Origin: JBLIAZ01 sp047632015
GTDB taxonomy: Bacteria > Bacteroidota > Bacteroidia > Flavobacteriales_C > GCA-002722245
NCBI GenBank assembly: GCA_047632015.1
Contig: JBLIBC010000023.1
Location: 1 to 18,113, forward strand
Length of the DNA: 18,113 nucleotides
Direction of reading: 5' to 3'
Each line of letters starts with the position of its first letter. Position 1 is the stretch's first letter. The position numbers and the translations under genes were made by a program. This document shows positions 1 to 7,109 of the stretch, in pieces. The notes under the pieces are model-generated. The model saw nothing but the letters and a program-made list of their open reading frames with translations, was not told the origin of the DNA and ran no database searches.

Positions 1-1
1 G

Positions 2-109
2 TTAGAACAGTACATAGGTGAACAAAAAGAAAGTCACGACCTAGAATTACACCAAAAGTACAGTGGTAAATTCGCTTCTTTTTTCACAAAGTTAGAAGTT
101 CTAATCTGA
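2..109 (+). CDS. C-terminal end of an unidentified protein (partial, cut by window edge)
   Basis: An open frame of 35 codons runs from the left edge to a TGA at 107-109. It encodes a charged, helical-looking tail ending in FFTKLEVLI. I do not recognise the family; too little is present. It converges on holA with only 8 bp between the two stop codons, which supports it being the real end of a gene. No start can be seen because the gene begins outside the window. Confidence 0.5.
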   Translation, partial: LEQYIGEQKESHDLELHQKYSGKFASFFTKLEVLI

Positions 110-117
110 TCAGATTG

Positions 118-1107
118 TTAATGCAAAATTTTAAAGACAAGCTCCTTAACTAGCTCTCCATCATCCACTGACACATTGTTTACACCTTTTGACTTCAAGT
201 CATAGTCAGCAAGGTAATGGATGTTTTCTGCTACCTCTTTTCTGTTATACCTTAAAGAAGCGGTCTGATAGTCCTTCACAAAAAACCTGTTAATCTTTAA
301 TATTTTCGAAAGTACATCTGGCGATGAAGATGGAGCAAAATGCACCAACATCACCTTGCTAAAGAAATTGTATAAAGTACTGACTGTAACCACAAAAGGA
401 TGGTTTTTACTGTTTTTTGAAAAGTGATTAGCAATGTTTAAACATTTACCACTATCCCTGTTCGCAATAGCTTTTACCAATTCAAAAACATTAAATTCCT
501 TACTTATCCCAATGTTTTTCTCAATGACAGCAGCACTAATCAATGCCCCTTGTGGCAGAATGATTTTTAACTTACTGAGTTCATTAATTATTTTGGGTAA
601 ATCATTTCCTAAATATTCGCTTAAAAGTACGGTTGCTTGAGGCTCGATGGTTAATCCAACCTCTGCTACTTGCTCCCTAATCCAATCAGGCAACTGATTG
701 TCATACAAAGGTTTAGAAAACATTAATTTAGCTCCGGGAAGCTTTTTCTCTACTCTAGCATCCAGCTTTTTTCCTTTGTATGAAAACACTAGCACTGTAG
801 AGAGAAGTGGTTTTTTCAAGTATTCAATAAGCTCATCAAATTTCCTGTAATTCTGAGCTTCCTTTATTAAAATCAATTGCCGCTCCCCCATCATTGGAAA
901 TTGCTGCGCTAGCTTCACAACATGACCTAATTCATGATCCTTAGCATATAATACGTGTTGGTTAAAATCACGCTCATCTTCTGGGATTGAATTCTTTACA
1001 AACTGCTTTTCTAATGCCTCAATGTAAAAAGGCTCCGTTCCATGTAAAAAATACACAGGACTAAACGATCCTTTCTTTATATCACCTATGATGGATTTGT
1101 AGCTCAT
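118..1107 (-). CDS. holA: DNA polymerase III subunit delta (clamp loader)
   Basis: Delta is the clamp-loader subunit that opens the beta sliding clamp so that it can be loaded on primed DNA. The 329-residue length is normal for the family. The N-terminal PVYFLHGTEPFYIE (residues 17-30) is the recognisable HolA start, the divergent equivalent of a P-loop in an AAA+ module that does not hydrolyse ATP. FPMMGERQLILIKEAQ around residues 69-84 is another HolA hallmark. The rest fits the helical lid and collar domains. The ATG at 1107 is preceded by a candidate -7 element 7 nt away. Downstream it converges on an unidentified + strand gene. The adenosyltransferase gene upstream lies 77 bp away, so holA is probably transcribed alone. 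Confidence 0.93.
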   Translation of the reverse strand: MSYKSIIGDIKKGSFSPVYFLHGTEPFYIEALEKQFVKNSIPEDERDFNQHVLYAKDHELGHVVKLAQQFPMMGERQLILIKEAQNYRKFDELIEYLKKPLLSTVLVFSYKGKKLDARVEKKLPGAKLMFSKPLYDNQLPDWIREQVAEVGLTIEPQATVLLSEYLGNDLPKIINELSKLKIILPQGALISAAVIEKNIGISKEFNVFELVKAIANRDSGKCLNIANHFSKNSKNHPFVVTVSTLYNFFSKVMLVHFAPSSSPDVLSKILKINRFFVKDYQTASLRYNRKEVAENIHYLADYDLKSKGVNNVSVDDGELVKELVFKILH

Positions 1108-1114
1108 ATTTGCA

Positions 1115-1122
1115 CAAAAATA
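1115..1122 (-). promoter_or_regulatory. Candidate -7 promoter element for holA
   Basis: On the minus strand the sequence reads TATTTTTG, a full match to the Bacteroidota -7 consensus TAnnTTTG, ending 7 nt before the holA ATG. No clear TTG -33 element lies 19-21 bp further upstream. The match is seen directly; promoter activity is inferred. Confidence 0.4.
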
Positions 1123-1184
1123 CTATTCGCTATGGATATATAACCTTGTTTGATAAAGGAAATTATCATGAAACAAATACAGTC

Positions 1185-1727
1185 TTATTCATTTTTTTTT
1201 GGCACCCATTTTACTTCTTCAATTTGTAATTCTTTAGCTAAATACCGAGACAGTACAAAAAAGTAATCTGACAGCCTGTTCAAATAAACTACAATTTCGA
1301 GTTCATTTTTTAAACTCACCACATTTCGTTCTGCTCTTCTACATATAGTTCTAACGCAATGTGTTAACGAAACCAGTTCATGACCACTAGGTAAAATAAA
1401 ATTGGTCATAGTAGGTAATTGTTTTTCAAATTGATCAATGCAATTTTCCAAATGTTTTGTTTGCGCAGTGTCTAACGACGGAATGTTATTCGATTTTAAT
1501 TTATTTGCACAAGCTAAATTTGAACCTATAACAAATAAATAATTTTGAACCCCCAAAAGCTGTTCTTTAACATTTTGCAAACCCACTTTATCACATAGTA
1601 GTCCCACAAAAGAATTCAACTCATCAACAGTTCCATACGCCTCGATCCGTAGGTCATCTTTTCCCAATCGCTCCCCTCCAATAAGGGACGTAGCTCCTGT
1701 ATCTCCTGTTTTTGTATATACTTTCAT
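1185..1727 (-). CDS. Cob(I)yrinic acid a,c-diamide adenosyltransferase, PduO type
   Basis: This enzyme transfers adenosyl from ATP to cob(I)alamin to make adenosylcobalamin, in the cytoplasm. Motifs in order (numbered from the ATG at 1727): KTGDTG at 6-11 and RIEAYGTVDELNS at 27-39 near the N-terminus; then CRRAER at 129-134 and YLNRLSD at 148-154, which are PduO-family ATP- and cobalamin-site signatures. The protein is 180 residues, normal for the family. The frame is open further to a TTG at 1748, but the ATG gives the canonical MKVYTKTGD start and leaves a 10-bp gap to the upstream leucine-rich-repeat gene, so I chose it. It is probably co-transcribed with that gene. No cobalamin biosynthesis genes or B12 riboswitch are visible, so it may serve cofactor salvage. 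Confidence 0.92.
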   Translation of the reverse strand: MKVYTKTGDTGATSLIGGERLGKDDLRIEAYGTVDELNSFVGLLCDKVGLQNVKEQLLGVQNYLFVIGSNLACANKLKSNNIPSLDTAQTKHLENCIDQFEKQLPTMTNFILPSGHELVSLTHCVRTICRRAERNVVSLKNELEIVVYLNRLSDYFFVLSRYLAKELQIEEVKWVPKKNE

Positions 1728-1737
1728 ATCAAAACTA

Positions 1738-2610
1738 TTAATAATCAATTCTACACCAAGGCATCAGTATTCTCAACACTGCAACTTGATGTCGAGGAAT
1801 AGGATTCCCTCGTAAGTCTAATTTTTCTAAGTTGCTTAATTTTGCAACAAACTCTGGAAGCTGTTTAATTTTATTGTTTTTAAAACTCAACATTTTTAAA
1901 CTTTTTAATTGCGTGATTTCTTTTGAGATCTCAGTTATCAAGTTGTTTTCCAATATTAATAGCTCTAATGTTTTACAGGTATATATAGTACTATCAATTT
2001 TTGACAAACGACAATCAATAAAGTATATTTCTCTTATTTTTCTTGTCTTCGAAAAGCTACTTGGGAACTCATAAATCGGGACCTTGTAAAACAACAACTC
2101 TTCAAGTCCAATCAATCCTTTTATCACATCATTAAGCCTAAAAGTATCGGTCTCATTTGATTGCATTTCCAAGGTTTTAAGCATTTTCAAATTAGACATT
2201 CCTGAAGGAAAACTATCCAGTTGAGTTTTTTGTAATTTAAGCACTTCCAACCTTCCCCAGTTAACCACATTAGAAGATAATTTTCTCAAGTTATTTCCTG
2301 AACTAAAAAAGTATTTCATTCCATAATTTCTAAATATTCTCTCAGGCAATGAGTCAATCTTATTATCCTGTAACTTAAGCACTTTCAGTTGTTTAAATCT
2401 TCCTAGTTTGTTTAAACTCGTCGATAAATCGACATTCAATAATTTTAACTTAGTCACCTTTTTTGACTCCTTTATAGCTTTTGATAAATCAACGTAAATT
2501 TCATCTTGAGGAAACCCATATTTATAAAACTCCTCTTCCAAATCTTGTGACATCACAAAAAAGGAGATAAAAGTCAAAGATAAAGTAGCAAAGCATTTCA
2601 AAAAGTTCAT
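1738..2610 (-). CDS. Secreted leucine-rich-repeat protein
   Basis: A 290-residue protein with a signal peptide: basic start, hydrophobic stretch at about 6-19, probable cleavage before Gln22. It then carries about nine degenerate leucine-rich repeats of roughly 22-23 residues. Examples are LKVLKLQDNKIDSLP near 75-90 and LEKLDLRGNPIP near 262-273. The last repeat is followed by a short cap ending CRIDY. Leucine-rich repeats form curved solenoids that bind proteins; the partner here is unknown. There is no T9SS sorting domain and no lipobox, so it is probably periplasmic or released. The adenosyltransferase gene starts 10 bp after its stop, suggesting one transcript, but I see no functional link between the two. 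Confidence 0.85.
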   Translation of the reverse strand: MNFLKCFATLSLTFISFFVMSQDLEEEFYKYGFPQDEIYVDLSKAIKESKKVTKLKLLNVDLSTSLNKLGRFKQLKVLKLQDNKIDSLPERIFRNYGMKYFFSSGNNLRKLSSNVVNWGRLEVLKLQKTQLDSFPSGMSNLKMLKTLEMQSNETDTFRLNDVIKGLIGLEELLFYKVPIYEFPSSFSKTRKIREIYFIDCRLSKIDSTIYTCKTLELLILENNLITEISKEITQLKSLKMLSFKNNKIKQLPEFVAKLSNLEKLDLRGNPIPRHQVAVLRILMPWCRIDY

Positions 2611-2769
2611 CCTTTAAAAATAGGAAAAAAAAGTTAGTGATGAACAAGCGCTAAACGAAGTTTTCGAATTGATGCAAGTAAAACCCTTTTTCCCTTTACT
2701 TACCTTTAATAATGTTGTACCTTGTGAACAAATTATAAAATTGCACAAATAATTGAAATCTTTCTTTTA

Positions 2770-2784
2770 AATAATTCAATTATT
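2770..2784. promoter_or_regulatory. 15-bp dyad at the presumed -33 position of the sigma factor promoter
   Basis: The arms AATAATT and AATTATT flank a single C, forming a perfect 15-bp dyad. It lies 13 bp upstream of the TACCTTTG element, where the -33 contact would be expected and where no TTG is present. A repressor or activator binding here could control the primary sigma factor gene. The surrounding DNA is very AT-rich, so chance is a real alternative. Confidence 0.3.
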
Positions 2785-2797
2785 ACGCAGTTCAGCT

Positions 2798-2805
2798 TAC
2801 CTTTG
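2798..2805 (+). promoter_or_regulatory. Candidate -7 promoter element for the primary sigma factor gene
   Basis: TACCTTTG matches the Bacteroidota -7 consensus TAnnTTTG at every fixed position and lies 36 bp before the ATG at 2842. The expected transcription start would be near 2809, giving a leader of about 30 nt. No TTG sits at the usual -33 spacing. The same 8-mer occurs before the YeeE/YedE gene on the other strand. Confidence 0.5.
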
Positions 2806-2841
2806 CACACGTTAAACTAATAGTAAAACAACATTAAGTAA

Positions 2842-3705
2842 ATGAGACAACTTAAGATAACGAAGTCGATTACCAACAGAGACAGTATAACTCTTGACAA
2901 ATACTTACAAGAAATTGGAAAAGTTGACTTAATCACGTCTGAGGAGGAAGTAATATTAGCTGTTAAAATACGTGAAGGTGATCAAAATGCACTTGAAAGA
3001 TTAACAAAAGCTAACTTAAGGTTCGTGGTATCCGTTGCAAAACAATACCAAAATCAAGGATTAACTCTACCTGATTTAATTAACGAAGGAAATTTAGGAT
3101 TAATTAAAGCTGCAAAACGTTTTGATGAAACAAGAGGTTTCAAGTTTATATCTTACGCTGTATGGTGGATTCGTCAATCAATTATTAGTGCTATTGCTGA
3201 AAATTCAAGAATGGTTAGGCTTCCACTTAACAAAGTAGGTAACCTTACTAAAATAAAAAAAGGAATGTCTGAGCTTGAACAACAATTGGAAAGAGAACCA
3301 ACGGTTCAAGAGTTAGCCGAATTAATTGAGTTAAATGCTGACGAGATTGAAAACGCAATGAACATTGCAGGAAGACATCAAAGTATTGATGCTCCTTTTG
3401 TGGAGGGTGAAGACCATGGTTTATTAGACGTAATGGAAAATGGTGATTCTCCTAAAGCTGATAAATCGTTGATGATTGATTCCTTAAGAAAGGAAATTGA
3501 AAGATCATTAGCTACACTTACTGAAAGAGAGGCGGATGTATTGAGAATGTTCTTTGGAATTGGTTTTGCGCACCCTTTCTCTTTGGAAGAAATTGGAGAC
3601 AAGCACAGCTTAACTCGCGAAAGAGTTCGTCAAATAAAAGAAAAGGCTGTAAAAAGATTACAACATAACACTAGAAGCAAGTTGTTAAAGACTTACTTGG
3701 GTTAA
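2842..3705 (+). CDS. rpoD: Primary RNA polymerase sigma factor (RpoD/SigA type)
   Basis: This is the housekeeping sigma-70 factor that directs RNA polymerase to promoters. At 287 residues it is the short form typical of Bacteroidota: it lacks acidic region 1.1 and begins MRQLKITKSITNRDS. Region 1.2 lies at about 14-43 (LDKYLQEIG). Region 2 spans about 50-120, with the -10 recognition helix FKFISYAVWWIRQ at 100-112. Region 3 spans about 123-190 and region 4 about 215-287. The helix-turn-helix SLEEIGDKHSLTRERVRQ is at 247-264. The ending LLKTYLG is characteristic. It is monocistronic, divergent from the leucine-rich-repeat gene, and closed by a strong hairpin just after the stop. Confidence 0.95.
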   Translation: MRQLKITKSITNRDSITLDKYLQEIGKVDLITSEEEVILAVKIREGDQNALERLTKANLRFVVSVAKQYQNQGLTLPDLINEGNLGLIKAAKRFDETRGFKFISYAVWWIRQSIISAIAENSRMVRLPLNKVGNLTKIKKGMSELEQQLEREPTVQELAELIELNADEIENAMNIAGRHQSIDAPFVEGEDHGLLDVMENGDSPKADKSLMIDSLRKEIERSLATLTEREADVLRMFFGIGFAHPFSLEEIGDKHSLTRERVRQIKEKAVKRLQHNTRSKLLKTYLG

Positions 3706-3714
3706 GATAAATTA

Positions 3715-3776
3715 CCACGAATTAAAACAAAAAAAAGGAAGCTAAACAGCTTCCTTTTTTTTGTTTTAATTCGTGG
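3715..3776. terminator. Bidirectional terminator with a perfect 28-bp stem
   Basis: Two 28-nt arms (3715-3742 and 3749-3776) are exact reverse complements around a 6-nt loop TAAACA. The stem includes an A8/T8 tract next to a GC-rich tip (GGAAGC/GCTTCC), so either strand gives a hairpin followed by a U-tract. It lies 9 bp after the sigma factor stop and 41 bp from the stop of the converging hydrolase gene, so it should terminate both transcripts. Confidence 0.9.
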
Positions 3777-3817
3777 CTGACATGTTAGAAATTAGCAAAT
3801 AAACAGCAGGTTAACTT

Positions 3818-4945
3818 CTAATTTTCCCACCAACGATTTAAGTCCTCCTGAATAAGCGAATCTATTTTTATAACCTCCCCTATTTCAGGAGTAATTAAAG
3901 AAAGGTTTAATTCTTTAGCTTTTGTGATTATTCTTTCCACAGGATCAGTCCAAGAATGAAGAGATAAAGTAAATGCTCCCCAATGAATAGGCATAGCAAC
4001 TTTAGCTTGTAAATCGATTCCCGCTTGAGCAGATTCCTCAGGAGTCATGTGGATATCAGCCCACTTTTCGTTATATTGACCACATTCAATCATTGCAAAA
4101 TCAAACGGGCCATATTTATTCCCGATTTCCGAAAAGTGATCACCATAACCACTATCACCACTAAAATATATCGATTTTTCTGAAGACTGTATTACCCATG
4201 ACCCCCACAAGGTAGAAAATCGATCAGTAAGGCCCCTACCTGAAAAATGCCTGGATGGAGTAAATACAAAGTTTAAACTTCCTAAGGACTGCTGCTCCCA
4301 CCAATTAAATTCAACAATATTTTCATCAGGGACTCCCCATTCTTTAAAATGAGCTCCAACACCTAAAGGAACATAAAACAAGTTTGTCTTCCCTTTTAGC
4401 TTTTGAATCGAACCATAATCCAAATGATCATAGTGATCATGAGAAATAATCATCACATCAATTTGTGGTAGTTTATCAATCTCGATAGGTAATGAATCGC
4501 TGTACCTTTTACTTCCTAAAGTTGGATGAGGTGCAGGAACGTCTCCAAACATAGGATCTATTAACACATTCAGACTATCAATTTGCAGCAAAAAAGCGGA
4601 ATGTCCAAACCAAATTATTTTATGTTCTTGTTTTGTTTTCTCTAGAAACAGAGAATCAATTCCTTGAACCGGAATACTAAAAGCTGGCTTTCCATCTTTG
4701 ACTCCTTGAATAAATTGAAGCATTGTTTTTATTCCATTTTTAAAACCCATGTCCATGTTGGTTTCTGTTTCGTTAAAAAACTTGCCCTCCTTAAAGTTTG
4801 TCCCCGTTTCATACTTTTTTAAATCCGCTTCGCTAGATTCCCCTCCCATTTGAGGGCTAAAACTCACAAATCCCCAAGTAGCAAGTACTAATAGTACAAT
4901 CAAAATAACAATTGAAATCAAGATCATTTTAAATATTTTTTTCAT
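3818..4945 (-). CDS. Membrane-anchored metallo-beta-lactamase-fold hydrolase, NAPE-PLD/UlaG-like
   Basis: The 375-residue protein has one N-terminal transmembrane helix (about 7-26), then a long linker and an MBL domain from about 108 (IIWFGHSAFLL). The metal ligands are all visible: H169, H171, D173 and H174 in SHDHYDH, H233 in SRHFSGRG, D264 in FSGDSG, and H321 in PIHWGA. The SRHFSGRG motif and the following LWGSWVI are typical of N-acylphosphatidylethanolamine phospholipase D relatives and UlaG-like lactonases. The substrate cannot be read from sequence. The frame extends upstream to 4999, but that stretch is polar and would bury the anchor, so ATG 4945 is preferred. It is probably oriented to the periplasm. 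Its 3' end faces the sigma factor gene across the bidirectional terminator. Confidence 0.9.
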   Translation of the reverse strand: MKKIFKMILISIVILIVLLVLATWGFVSFSPQMGGESSEADLKKYETGTNFKEGKFFNETETNMDMGFKNGIKTMLQFIQGVKDGKPAFSIPVQGIDSLFLEKTKQEHKIIWFGHSAFLLQIDSLNVLIDPMFGDVPAPHPTLGSKRYSDSLPIEIDKLPQIDVMIISHDHYDHLDYGSIQKLKGKTNLFYVPLGVGAHFKEWGVPDENIVEFNWWEQQSLGSLNFVFTPSRHFSGRGLTDRFSTLWGSWVIQSSEKSIYFSGDSGYGDHFSEIGNKYGPFDFAMIECGQYNEKWADIHMTPEESAQAGIDLQAKVAMPIHWGAFTLSLHSWTDPVERIITKAKELNLSLITPEIGEVIKIDSLIQEDLNRWWEN

Positions 4946-4950
4946 TATTA

Positions 4951-4958
4951 CAAATGTA
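4951..4958 (-). promoter_or_regulatory. Candidate -7 promoter element for the MBL-fold gene
   Basis: The minus strand reads TACATTTG, a full match to TAnnTTTG, ending 5 nt before the ATG at 4945. If used, transcription would begin almost at the start codon and the mRNA would have little or no leader. It also argues against translation starting at 4999. No -33 TTG is obvious at normal spacing. Confidence 0.35.
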
Positions 4959-5048
4959 AGAAAGTAATTATAATGGATTAAATATATTGGTGTACACAAT
5001 TGTTAAAATACATCTATCTTTACACTTTCACAATTAGCATTTCTAAGC

Positions 5049-6287
5049 ATGAAATTTCAAGATTATCGAATTAACCTACAAATAAAAAAAGGATTAGAAA
5101 AAAAGGGGTTTAAAAAACCTACTGATATACAGTACAAGGCTATTCCTAACATATTAAAAGGAGAGGATGTATTAGCTATTGCGCAAACTGGAACGGGAAA
5201 AACAGCAGCTTTTGCTATTCCTACACTCCACATGATTATTGGTAATAAGTACAGGCCAGGTGTAAAAGTGGTGGTCATGGTTCCAACTCATGAATTAGCC
5301 TTACAAATTGCTGAAGTTTATGAGTCTTTAGCAAAATACACAAAAGTTAAAACACTAGCGTTAATTGGCGGAGTTGAACAAGAACCTCAAATTAAAGCTC
5401 TTGAAGAAGGCGTAGATGTTGTTATTGCTACACCCGGTAGGTTATTTGATATGGTTAGTCAATTACATTTAAATTTAACCACGGTAGAAATACTGATCCT
5501 TGACGAAGCTGACTTAATGCTTGACTTAGGATTTTACAAAGACATTACAGATTTAATCAATAAGCTTCCTCGAAAGCGTCAAACCTTGTTTTTCTCTGCA
5601 ACCATCAACGATAAAATTAAAAAGCTCGCTTACTCCATTGTTCGAAATGCTATTCGAATTCAGGTATCACCTAAAGATCCTGTTTCAAAAAATATTACAC
5701 ATTCCTTGATAAATGTGGAAATGGATGATAAACGATTTTTTTTAGAACGCATCATCAGTGAGCATGCTGAAAGCAGTATCCTCGTTTTTGTAAGGACTAA
5801 AGTGCGTGCCGAAAGGGTATTAAAAGCCATGGCTAGAGTGAATATTATATGTCAAACAATGCACAGTGGAAAAAGTCAAGCTGAACGGGAAGACACCATG
5901 AAGGCGTTCAAAAATGCAGAATTCAAAATATTAGTTGCTACTGATGTGAGTGCTCGTGGGGTAGACATTCCTAATGTAGATTATGTTGTAAACTATGATA
6001 TTCCTGATGTGGCCGAAAATTATGTTCATCGTGTAGGAAGAACTGGTCGTGGAGTAAACAAAGGTACTGCTGTCTCCTTTTGTAGCAGTGAGGAATTGCC
6101 TTTGTTAAAAGACATTGAAAAATTTATGGATAAAAAAATACGCGTGACTCAAGTTGGAAAATCTGATTATCAAGAAACATTAGACTTAACCGAAGAGAAA
6201 TTTGGTTCATTAAATGAGTTATTTGAGGAACAGGAAGATAGTTTAAAGAGTAAAAAGAAGAAGAAACGAGACAAGTGGAAAAAATAG
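5049..6287 (+). CDS. DEAD-box ATP-dependent RNA helicase
   Basis: A cytoplasmic RNA-unwinding ATPase of 412 residues with the full motif set: Q motif around F21-Q28, Walker A AQTGTGKT at 45-52, motif Ia PTHELA at 79-84, Ib TPGR at 128-131, II DEAD at 152-155, III SAT at 183-185, V ARGVDIPN at 302-309, VI HRVGRTGR at 327-334. The tail after about 385 is acidic and then very lysine-rich, as in many RNA helicases that use basic tails to hold RNA. Motif Ia has His where the usual form is PTRELA. The exact paralogue (RhlE, CsdA, DbpA and so on) cannot be assigned. A TATCTTTA sequence at 5015-5022 may be its -7 element. The gene is single and closed by a terminator shared with the next gene. Confidence 0.93.
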   Translation: MKFQDYRINLQIKKGLEKKGFKKPTDIQYKAIPNILKGEDVLAIAQTGTGKTAAFAIPTLHMIIGNKYRPGVKVVVMVPTHELALQIAEVYESLAKYTKVKTLALIGGVEQEPQIKALEEGVDVVIATPGRLFDMVSQLHLNLTTVEILILDEADLMLDLGFYKDITDLINKLPRKRQTLFFSATINDKIKKLAYSIVRNAIRIQVSPKDPVSKNITHSLINVEMDDKRFFLERIISEHAESSILVFVRTKVRAERVLKAMARVNIICQTMHSGKSQAEREDTMKAFKNAEFKILVATDVSARGVDIPNVDYVVNYDIPDVAENYVHRVGRTGRGVNKGTAVSFCSSEELPLLKDIEKFMDKKIRVTQVGKSDYQETLDLTEEKFGSLNELFEEQEDSLKSKKKKKRDKWKK

Positions 6288-6317
6288 CCTTTCACTGCAT
6301 TTAGTTTTTACTTTAGC

Positions 6318-6356
6318 ACATAAAAAAGCCACTACGAATAGTGGCTTTTTTTATGT
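6318..6356. terminator. Bidirectional terminator between the helicase and YceI-like genes
   Basis: The core 13-bp stem (6322-6334 with 6339-6351) has a GCCACTA/TAGTGGC tip, a CGAA loop and flanking A and T tracts. Both strands therefore give a hairpin followed by U residues. It sits 30 bp after the helicase stop and 18 bp beyond the stop of the converging gene. Confidence 0.88.
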
Positions 6357-6374
6357 TTATTCCCCTACGTAACA

Positions 6375-7007
6375 TTATCTATTCAATACGGTTGTCAAAT
6401 AAATATTCACATCACTCCATGTTTTAGAAACCCCATCATCTCCTTTATGCAATGCATCGCAAGCAGTGCTTATTGAAGCTAAAGCCTCCAATCCATTTAC
6501 ATCTTTCAAATTCAATACTGATTGCATTGACAATGTATCGCCGCTTAGATTATAAGTAAATTCTAATTCTTTTGACACGTCATTAAACGTCAATTCCAAT
6601 AAAGCGATTGAATTATCCTTGTCAATTGACACCACTTTCCCCGTGATGTTTTCGTTTGAAGTTGTTTTATTAAAAAACTCAGCAAGTAAAGTAGCGTTTC
6701 TGCCATCATCTTTAGTATCCAAACTAGATACACTGATATTAATTGAAGCATTTCCTAAAATTTCAGCAAGGTCTTTTGATTCCGTTATTCCCGAAACTTC
6801 AAAATCCGTAAACCATCCTTTAACTTCCTTTTTAGCAGTTGTTTTAAAAGCTCCAAAACCAACAGTTGTACTCGAGTTATCATATACAGAGACAACTTCA
6901 GCTATTGAAGATTCAACCGCATGTGAATGATCAGAATCCTCATCATGACTGTGTTCATGAGAATCATGCGCATCACTAGTTCCTGAATTACAAGCTACTA
7001 CACTCAT
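6375..7007 (-). CDS. YceI-like lipoprotein with His-rich N-terminus; start codon apparently lost
   Basis: The 210 residues from the first ATG contain a lipobox SVVACN (residues 2-7), then a His/Asp/Glu-rich linker with eight His at about 13-30, then a YceI-like domain. The domain shows the pattern VGFGAFKTTAKKEVKGWF (about 49-66), ISVSSLDTKDDGRN and AEFF. YceI-family proteins are periplasmic beta-barrels that bind isoprenoid or other lipid chains. The His-rich segment could bind metal. This ATG falls inside the signal peptide: the frame upstream (to 7043) encodes KKKIFLPVIALS, a proper lipoprotein leader, but has no ATG, GTG or TTG before the TAA at 7044-7046. As it stands the protein would lack the front half of its export signal. 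No other start is visible. Confidence 0.75.
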   Translation of the reverse strand: MSVVACNSGTSDAHDSHEHSHDEDSDHSHAVESSIAEVVSVYDNSSTTVGFGAFKTTAKKEVKGWFTDFEVSGITESKDLAEILGNASINISVSSLDTKDDGRNATLLAEFFNKTTSNENITGKVVSIDKDNSIALLELTFNDVSKELEFTYNLSGDTLSMQSVLNLKDVNGLEALASISTACDALHKGDDGVSKTWSDVNIYLTTVLNR

Positions 7008-7043
7008 ACTTAATGCTATTACTGGTAAAAATATTTTTTTCTT
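7008..7043 (-). other. Signal-peptide extension of the YceI-like gene lacking a start codon
   Basis: Read in frame with the downstream gene, these 12 codons give KKKIFLPVIALS, which joins SVVACN via the ATG-coded Met to form a complete type II signal peptide. The first codon, AAG at 7043-7041, sits where ATG is expected; replacing it by ATG would give the classic MKKIF start. Just before it is TAA, which belongs to the pentanucleotide repeat. A single substitution, or deletion of one T from AAAATG, explains the present sequence. Confidence 0.6.
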
Positions 7044-7069
7044 TTATTTTATTTTATTTTATTTTATTT
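7042..7069. repeat. TTTTA pentanucleotide tandem repeat (5 copies plus 3 nt)
   Basis: On the + strand five exact TTTTA units (7042-7066) are followed by TTT. It lies in the leader of the YceI-like gene, touching the position where the start codon is missing. Five-base units shift spacing and frame when copies are gained or lost, but the repeat encodes TAA in every frame, so it cannot be translated. Any effect would be on promoter spacing, mRNA leader or the start codon. Confidence 0.85.
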
Positions 7070-7109
7070 CTCAACTATCGCATCGGCGCTTAAAAGTAAT
7101 TGAAAGTCT

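Noticed and set aside
434..640. Open frame on the + strand opposite holA
   Set aside because: It lies wholly inside the strongly supported holA gene and resembles no family; it is an antisense shadow.
1108..1184. Possible cobalamin riboswitch or terminator near the adenosyltransferase
   Set aside because: Only a weak GATAA/TTATC 5-bp match is visible; no B12-box-like sequence was recognised, and the segment is downstream of the gene.
1728..1748. Upstream TTG start extending the adenosyltransferase by 7 residues
   Set aside because: It would overlap the preceding gene and use a rare start, while the ATG at 1727 gives the canonical family N-terminus.
4946..4999. Upstream start for the MBL-fold protein
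   Set aside because: The extra 18 residues would precede the KK-hydrophobic anchor and overlap the candidate -7 element; the ATG at 4945 is the natural membrane-protein start.
7042..7069. Translation through the TTTTA repeat as a classic frame-switching phase-variable start
   Set aside because: The repeat encodes TAA in every frame over 15 nt, so no ORF can read through it; only an effect on the start codon, leader or promoter spacing remains possible.
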